Shown here one piece after another: positions 5,712 through 9,824 of a DNA stretch of 9,824 nt (the first letter of the stretch is position 1; each line of letters starts with the position of its first letter). A program made the position numbers and the translations under genes. Where the stretch lies: positions 1-9,824 of the forward strand of contig JAILCT010000166.1 of assembly GCA_024690425.1 (NCBI GenBank). Direction: 5' to 3'. This stretch comes from Lachnospiraceae bacterium (GTDB taxonomy: Bacteria; Bacillota_A; Clostridia; Lachnospirales; Lachnospiraceae). Under the pieces are notes generated by a model, which searched no databases, was not told the origin of the DNA, and saw nothing but the letters and a program-made list of their open reading frames with translations.

Positions 5712-8375
5712 ATGATGGCCGGGGACCGTAAACACATCAACCTTGGAATAGTGGCGCATGTTGATGCCGGTAAGACCACACTTACAGAGGCTCTTCTGTA
5801 TAAGACCGGAGCTATAAGGCAGCTCGGACGTGTTGACAGCAGGGACAGCTTCCTTGATACGGATGAGCAGGAGAGGGAACGTGGCATCACGATCTTTTCC
5901 AAGCAGGCACGATTTGAGACCGACAGGCTTGATATAACGCTTCTTGATACACCGGGGCATGTTGATTTTTCGGCGGAGGCCGAAGCCGTGCTCCAGGTTC
6001 TTGATTACTGCATATTGGTAATAAGCGGGACCGACGGGGTTAAGGGACACACACTGACCCTGTGGTCACTTCTGAAAGAATATGATATTCCCACTTTTAT
6101 ATTCATAAATAAGATGGACAGGCCCGGCATTGACAGGGACTCCCTGCTTAAGGACATTCGGGACAGACTCAGCGACAACTGCATTGAACTTCCACTTCCC
6201 CGGGACCTTAAGGATGATGACCTGGAGACCATTGCCATGTGTGATGAAGCCCTGATGGAAAGGTACCTTGATACGGGCGGACCGATCGGTACGGAAGAGA
6301 TAGCGGGCCTTATCTTAAACCGGCTGCTCTTCCCGGTATACTTTGGTTCGGCCCTTAAGCTTGATGGGATTGACGGGCTGCTTGACGGACTGGGTGAATA
6401 TACCCTTATGAAGGAGCACCCGGATGATTTTGCCGCAAGGGTATTCAAGATAACAAGGGACAGCCAGGGAAACAGGCTTACGCACATGCTGATAACCGGC
6501 GGGATCCTTCGCGGCCGTGACATTATAGGTGAGGAGAAAGTCAACCAGATAAGGCTTTATTCATCGGATAAATATGAGGCGGTTCCCGAAGCACATGCGG
6601 GCAGTATATGCGCGGTGACGGGACTTAACGCAACAAAGCCTGGCATGGGCCTTGGGGCCCTTGAAGGGATCAACATGCCGATTCTTGAGCCGGTGCTCAA
6701 TTACAGGGTGCACGCAACAGATGCGACCGATACGGCCATACTGCTTAAGGACCTTCGGATCCTCGAAGAGGAAGATCCCCAGCTTAACATATCCTTTAAT
6801 GAGAACACACGTGAGATAAGGGTAAGGGTCATGGGAAGGGTCCAGCTTGAAGTTCTGGAGCGCACAGTCCGTGACCGCTTTGGCACAAGCATCGCATTTG
6901 ATACCGGATCCGTTGTATATAAGGAAACGATAAAGTCACCCATTGAAGGAGTGGGCCACTTCGAACCTCTTCGTCATTATGCAGAGGCACATATTCTCCT
7001 GGATCCGCAGCCGCGGGGGAGCGGACTCAGTTATGACAGTGTGTGCTCCGAAGACATCCTGGATAAGAACTGGCAGAGGCTGATACTTACACACCTGCGC
7101 GAGAAGATGCACAGGGGAGTGCTTACCGGAGCTCCGGTCACTGATATTAAGATGACCCTTGTCACAGGAAGGGCGCATCTTAAACATACCGAAGGCGGTG
7201 ATTTCAGACAGGCAACCTACAGGGCGGTGAGGCAGGGCCTTATGATGACAGAGAGCCTTCTGCTTGAACCCTACTACTATTACAGGATAGAACTCCCGTC
7301 GGTGAATGTGGGGCGGGCCATGACTGATATAGAAAAGATGTCGGGTACCGTGGAGGCGCCGCAGCTTGAAGGTGAAAATGCGGTGCTTACCGGCAGGGCG
7401 CCTGTTGTATGCATACAGAATTATGCATCGGACCTTGCGGCCTACACTTCGGGAACGGGTACCATATCGTTGAGCCTTGCAGGTTATGATGTATGCCATA
7501 ATGCGGATGAAGTCATTGAGGCTTCGGGATATATCCCGGAAGCGGACCTTAAGAATACACCGGATTCCGTATTCTGTGCTCATGGTGCCGGATATGTCGT
7601 GCCATGGAACGAAGTGCGTGAGCATATGCATGTGGAAACTCCAGACAGTATCCGCGCATATCTTGAAGGGACATATCCTGAAGAAGGCGGTGAGGAGAAT
7701 ACCGCAGCCTTCAGGGCCCGCGCAGAGGCTGCCGGTTCAGGAAGCATACCGCGTGCGATAGGGACAGACGAAGTTGATGCTATCCTTAACAAAACCTTCT
7801 ATTCAAACAGCTCGTCTTCCGTACGTGCCGAAGCCGAGAAGAGGAAGGGTATCGGACGGGAAGAGAGAACAAGGGTTGTGTCAACCGGGGGAAAGATAAA
7901 TGATCCCTATGATGATTACAAATATAAGCCGGTTGAGAGGAAGAAAAAATATCTTATCGTAGATGGATATAATGTGATCTTTGCATGGAAGGAACTTAAG
8001 GAGCTGGCTGCCGTAAATATTGACGGAGCAAGGGACAGGTTAGTTGACATAATATCGAATTATGCAGGAGCCACAGGTTATGAGACAATAGTGGTTTTTG
8101 ATGCGTATAAGGTTAAGGGCAGGGATACTTCCAGCAGCGCGTTCGGTAATATAACCGTCGTTTATACCAAGGAAGACGAGACTGCCGACCAATATATAGA
8201 AAAATTCACTTCCGCAAACGGAAGAAAGTACGATATCACTGTTGCGACATCCGATAATCTTGAGCGTACCATAGCCCGCGGTAATAACTGCATGATCGTG
8301 TCTTCGGCTGAACTCGAAAAGCTGGTGGAGTACGAAGTGAAAAAAATCATGGATGAATATTCAGAAAAAAAGTGA
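5712..8375 (+). CDS. Tet(M)/EF-G-like translational GTPase fused to a Rae1-like NYN nuclease
   Basis: The 887-residue protein joins two modules. Residues 8 to about 600 follow EF-G/Tet(M): G1 AHVDAGKTT (15-23), G2 RGITI (57-61), G3 DTPGH (79-83), G4 NKMD (133-136), G5 GSALK (212-216), then domain II, domain III (EEEDP, 352-356), domain IV and domain V (from about 518). A tail with CAHGAGYVV (622-630) and a charged linker (about 650-740) follow. Residues 746-880 match YacP/Rae1, the B. subtilis nuclease that cuts mRNA in the ribosomal A site: VDGYN (750-754), VVFDAYKVKG, KEDETADQYIE (820-830) and ATSD (845-848). Asp751 and Asp826 align with the catalytic Asp7 and Asp81 of Rae1, from memory. 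Domain IV has AHLKHTEGGDF (488-498) where Tet(M) has YYSPVSTPADF. A ribosome-acting nuclease is inferred; tetracycline resistance is doubtful. GGAGAG (5700-5705) lies 6 nt before the first ATG; the second codon is also ATG. Confidence 0.9.
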   Translation: MMAGDRKHINLGIVAHVDAGKTTLTEALLYKTGAIRQLGRVDSRDSFLDTDEQERERGITIFSKQARFETDRLDITLLDTPGHVDFSAEAEAVLQVLDYCILVISGTDGVKGHTLTLWSLLKEYDIPTFIFINKMDRPGIDRDSLLKDIRDRLSDNCIELPLPRDLKDDDLETIAMCDEALMERYLDTGGPIGTEEIAGLILNRLLFPVYFGSALKLDGIDGLLDGLGEYTLMKEHPDDFAARVFKITRDSQGNRLTHMLITGGILRGRDIIGEEKVNQIRLYSSDKYEAVPEAHAGSICAVTGLNATKPGMGLGALEGINMPILEPVLNYRVHATDATDTAILLKDLRILEEEDPQLNISFNENTREIRVRVMGRVQLEVLERTVRDRFGTSIAFDTGSVVYKETIKSPIEGVGHFEPLRHYAEAHILLDPQPRGSGLSYDSVCSEDILDKNWQRLILTHLREKMHRGVLTGAPVTDIKMTLVTGRAHLKHTEGGDFRQATYRAVRQGLMMTESLLLEPYYYYRIELPSVNVGRAMTDIEKMSGTVEAPQLEGENAVLTGRAPVVCIQNYASDLAAYTSGTGTISLSLAGYDVCHNADEVIEASGYIPEADLKNTPDSVFCAHGAGYVVPWNEVREHMHVETPDSIRAYLEGTYPEEGGEENTAAFRARAEAAGSGSIPRAIGTDEVDAILNKTFYSNSSSSVRAEAEKRKGIGREERTRVVSTGGKINDPYDDYKYKPVERKKKYLIVDGYNVIFAWKELKELAAVNIDGARDRLVDIISNYAGATGYETIVVFDAYKVKGRDTSSSAFGNITVVYTKEDETADQYIEKFTSANGRKYDITVATSDNLERTIARGNNCMIVSSAELEKLVEYEVKKIMDEYSEKK

Positions 8376-8411
8376 CACATCAGTTCAGATCTGATGTGTC
8401 ACCTTTATTTT
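8372..8411. terminator. Bidirectional intrinsic terminator
   Basis: A perfect 12-bp stem, GTGACACATCAG at 8372-8383 and CTGATGTGTCAC at 8391-8402, encloses a 7-nt loop. TTTATTTT follows at 8404-8411 for plus-strand transcripts. Seven A residues at 8365-8371 become a T7 tract for minus-strand transcripts, so it should also end the convergent gene at 8431-9141. The stop codon of the GTPase-nuclease (8373-8375) lies inside the left arm. Confidence 0.92.
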
Positions 8412-8433
8412 ATATGTCTTATTATATGTCTTA
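8410..8433. repeat. Tandem 12-bp duplication
   Basis: TTATATGTCTTA occurs twice without gap or mismatch, at 8410-8421 and 8422-8433. The second copy contains the TAA stop of the minus-strand gene, so the minus strand carries several in-frame stops in a row. It looks like a small slippage duplication in the convergent spacer, with no evident function. Confidence 0.85.
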
Positions 8434-9141
8434 GTAGTAGCACTTCCAGTATGCGGGATTATATCCTGCCGTGGGAAGGGTTGCCTGGAGACGTCTGAAG
8501 TTCTCTTCCTTGGCCGATGCATCCTTGTTCTGCTGGTCGAACTGCGACTGAAGGGAATTCGAGATCGCCGTGAGTTCATTAAGCCTCTGGGTAAGTCCCG
8601 GATTCTTGGTTACTTCTGCCTTGGTCGCGTTGAGCAGTGCGTTTACATCGTTAAGCCTTGTGAGGGTCATGTTGGCGGTTGCCCTCGCATTTGTTGCGGC
8701 GATCCTTGCCTGATCTATCGTATTGATATTATGAAGTAATTCAAGATTGCGGACCCTTGGATCGACCGGGCAGGGCTTTACTACAGGTGCTGACAATACC
8801 GGATTGCTGAGTATTATCATATTGCATGCGGCCTGATTGGCTGCTGCGGCATTAATGGCCGCGATGTTGGCTTCGGCCTGCTTGTTATAAGCTGTCTGGT
8901 TGGCTGCTGCCGCAAGAAGTGCGGCCTGATTGGCCTGCTGTTGTGCTGCTATAGCCTGGGAGTTGGCCGCTGATGCAGCCTGATTGGCCTGAGCTGCAAG
9001 TGCCACGGCATAGGGTGATGTGGGCACAGGCATATACGGTGCCGGATAATAAGGGTATGCGATAGTGGCACTTACGCTTGATGCCGGCATAACAACTGCG
9101 GCAACCAGAAGCAGACCTGCGATGATGATTCTTTTCTTCAT
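8431..9141 (-). CDS. Secreted Ala/Gln/Asn-rich protein of unknown function
   Basis: I do not recognise this 236-residue protein. A signal peptide is clear: MKKR, a hydrophobic core, then a likely cut after Ala25 (VSA). A short Tyr/Pro-rich stretch follows (about residues 29-44). Residues 45-105 hold about 30 alanines in 61 positions by my count, with ANQ recurring at 52, 70, 80 and 101; on DNA, CCTGATTGGC recurs at 8832, 8925 and 8979. A spacer with Pro and Cys leads to a C-terminal part (about 128-220) that looks helical and possibly coiled-coil. The end is YWKCYY. Three Cys occur in total, and no lipobox or cell-wall sorting motif is visible. AGGAGG (9151-9156) lies 9 nt before the ATG. It converges on the operon and shares its terminator. 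A structural or surface role is a guess. Confidence 0.85.
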   Translation of the reverse strand: MKKRIIIAGLLLVAAVVMPASSVSATIAYPYYPAPYMPVPTSPYAVALAAQANQAASAANSQAIAAQQQANQAALLAAAANQTAYNKQAEANIAAINAAAANQAACNMIILSNPVLSAPVVKPCPVDPRVRNLELLHNINTIDQARIAATNARATANMTLTRLNDVNALLNATKAEVTKNPGLTQRLNELTAISNSLQSQFDQQNKDASAKEENFRRLQATLPTAGYNPAYWKCYY

Positions 9142-9209
9142 ATTACATGTCCTCCTAGTAGTGTGTAGTGCCCCTTATTTAATTATCTCCCCGATTTGTC
9201 GTATCATTA

Positions 9210-9220
9210 ATTATACCATG
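9210..9220 (-). promoter_or_regulatory. Extended -10 promoter of the secreted protein gene
   Basis: On the minus strand this reads ATGGTATAAT, a consensus TATAAT with the TG of an extended -10 (TG-G-TATAAT). No good -35 lies at the proper distance. Transcription from here would leave about 60 nt of leader before the ATG at 9141, with AGGAGG well placed. Confidence 0.55.
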
Positions 9221-9262
9221 TTTACATAAGATAAGATATAGAAAAATGATCAAATAGCAATG

Positions 9263-9310
9263 TTTTTTAATAAAAAAGTCATTGACAAGCATATTTGCGT
9301 TTGTTAATAT
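9263..9310 (+). promoter_or_regulatory. Strong consensus promoter for the serine tRNAs
   Basis: A perfect TTGACA (9282-9287) is followed after 17 nt by TAATAT (9305-9310). Just upstream, T6-AAT-A6 (9263-9277) resembles an UP element that contacts the alpha subunit of RNA polymerase. Such near-consensus promoters are typical of stable-RNA genes. The predicted start would be near 9317, about 60 nt before the first tRNA. Confidence 0.8.
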
Positions 9311-9375
9311 ATTAAATGCGCTGACGAGAAACGGGTCGGCGTATAATTGTGTTTTTCACAACAATGGTTATATCT

Positions 9376-9461
9376 GGAGAGGTATCGAAGTGGTCATAAC
9401 GAGGCGGTCTTGAAAACCGTTTGCCTTCACGGGCACATGGGTTCGAATCCCATCCTCTCCG
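9376..9461 (+). tRNA. tRNA-Ser (anticodon UGA)
   Basis: The acceptor arm GGAGAGG (9376-9382) pairs with CCTCTCC (9454-9460), with discriminator G at 9461, as expected for serine. The anticodon stem GCGGT/ACCGT encloses loop CTTGAAA, giving anticodon TGA at 9411-9413, which reads UCA. A long variable arm (TGCC, loop, GGCA) marks it as a class II tRNA. The T arm contains GGTTCGAATCC. No CCA is encoded, so 3' processing by RNase Z and CCA addition are expected. Confidence 0.97.
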
Positions 9462-9560
9462 TAGGGAGCGCTCATTGCCATCAGGCAATCTGATCGCGCG
9501 ACCGACTTGCCGCCGAGCTAAGGCGAGGGGGCGATACATATTGTCTGTTTCAGCTATTAG
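9462..9560 (+). other. Structured spacer between the two serine tRNAs
   Basis: The 99-nt spacer is GC-rich in its middle and holds a 6-bp hairpin, ATTGCC (9474-9479) with GGCAAT (9484-9489) over a 4-nt loop, plus a weaker CGCC/GGCG pairing further on. There is no T-tract and no promoter of note, so both tRNAs probably share one transcript. I recognise no known RNA family here. Confidence 0.4.
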
Positions 9561-9649
9561 GGAGAAGTACCCAAGAGGCTGAAGGGGCTCCCCTGGAAAG
9601 GGAGTAGGTCGTTAATAGCGGCGCGAGGGTTCAAATCCCTCCTTCTCCG
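9561..9649 (+). tRNA. tRNA-Ser (anticodon GGA)
   Basis: The acceptor arm GGAGAAG (9561-9567) pairs with CTTCTCC (9642-9648), with discriminator G at 9649. The anticodon stem CTCCC/GGGAG encloses CTGGAAA, giving anticodon GGA at 9595-9597, which reads UCC and UCU. The long variable arm is GTCGT, TAATA loop, GCGGC. The T arm has GGGTTCAAATCCC. No CCA is encoded. With the upstream tRNA-Ser(UGA) it covers the UCN box apart from UCG. Confidence 0.97.
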
Positions 9650-9722
9650 TTTAGCTTCTTACATTTATAACTGAAGCAAAAGTACCTTGAAAATCTAATA
9701 GTATAAACCATCCCTGAAATTC

Positions 9723-9761
9723 GTCATAAGGGGTACCACGAAGTGGGGGATTCCTTATGAC
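9723..9761 (+). repeat. Inverted repeat downstream of the tRNAs
   Basis: GTCATAAGG (9723-9731) pairs perfectly with CCTTATGAC (9753-9761). Inside, G-T wobbles and a CCAC-GAA-GTGG core could extend the stem to a GAA loop with a mismatch and a small bulge. The nearest T-rich stretch (TTTAATTTTTTATT, about 9776-9789) starts some 15 nt later, so classical termination is doubtful. The rest of the AT-rich tail from 9650 shows no gene. Confidence 0.6.
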
Positions 9762-9796
9762 ATCATTTCAAAAGTTTAATTTTTTATTAGAACGAC

Positions 9797-9813
9797 CCTA
9801 AAGTAAATTTAGG
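9797..9813 (+). repeat. Small inverted repeat near the right edge
   Basis: CCTAAA (9797-9802) pairs with TTTAGG (9808-9813) over a 5-nt loop. The right arm runs into AAAAGGATAAG at the window end, which could be the ribosome binding site of a gene starting just outside. If so, the hairpin would lie in that gene's leader, but the gene itself cannot be seen. Confidence 0.35.
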
Positions 9814-9824
9814 AAAAGGATAAG

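Noticed and set aside
6936..7631. 231-codon frame antisense to the GTPase-nuclease gene
   Set aside because: It lies wholly opposite conserved EF-G-like domains and has no start signals or protein features of its own.
5712..8375. Acquired tetracycline-resistance gene
   Set aside because: No mobile element is nearby, codon use looks like that of its neighbours, the diagnostic domain IV loop is absent and a nuclease domain is fused.
8829..8995. Recurring CCTGATTGGC as a possible CRISPR array
   Set aside because: The repeats are short, unevenly spaced and sit in frame within the alanine-rich coding region.
9312..9539. Minus-strand reading frame of 75 codons with RGWDSNPC
   Set aside because: It runs antisense through tRNA-Ser(UGA); this kind of peptide is a common false call over tRNA genes.
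9651..9680. GCTTC/GAAGC pairing as a tRNA terminator
   Set aside because: Only five pairs around a 14-nt loop, followed by A residues rather than a T-tract.

Overview
The window looks like a chromosomal housekeeping segment from a Gram-positive Clostridia bacterium, most likely Lachnospiraceae. This rests on Firmicutes-style ribosome binding sites, heavy AGG-arginine and CTT-leucine use, protein families I associate with that group (YcxB-like, a probable DUF6715 protein, a Lachnospiraceae-style RNase Z), and two serine tRNAs without encoded CCA. The taxonomic call is inference from memory; no database was searched.

Layout. At the left edge a gene on the minus strand begins (only its start codon and ribosome binding site are visible), diverging from a long plus-strand gene run at 166-8375. 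An extended -10 promoter faces each way in the gap. In order, the run encodes a two-helix YcxB-like membrane protein, TsaE, TsaB, RimI, an RNase Z-family metallo-hydrolase, a single-anchor exported protein of unknown function, TsaD, IspD, and an 887-residue translational GTPase of the Tet(M)/EF-G type with a YacP/Rae1-like NYN endoribonuclease domain at its C-terminus. Gaps are 1-34 nt except before the RNase Z gene, where a 111-nt gap contains a long hairpin without a T-tract. The run ends in a perfect 12-bp hairpin terminator that also works for the convergent minus-strand gene (8431-9141), which encodes a secreted Ala/Gln/Asn-rich protein. To the right, a strong consensus promoter drives tRNA-Ser(UGA) and tRNA-Ser(GGA). 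The final 175 nt are AT-rich and non-coding, with two inverted repeats.

How the genes fit together. TsaE, TsaB and TsaD carry out the transfer step of t6A37 synthesis on ANN-decoding tRNAs. RimI is their usual neighbour. RNase Z trims the 3' ends of tRNA precursors that lack CCA, such as the two serine tRNAs here. The GTPase-nuclease is predicted to act on ribosomes. Most of the run therefore concerns tRNA maturation and translation; IspD (isoprenoid precursors) and the two membrane proteins are passengers or have unknown links.

The main discovery candidate is the GTPase-nuclease fusion. A Tet(M)-like factor, a family that binds near the ribosomal A site, is joined by a charged linker to a domain resembling Rae1, which cuts mRNA in the A site. 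Its likely acidic catalytic residues are intact, while the domain IV loop typical of tetracycline-resistance proteins is absent. This suggests a self-targeting ribosome-surveillance nuclease rather than an antibiotic-resistance gene.
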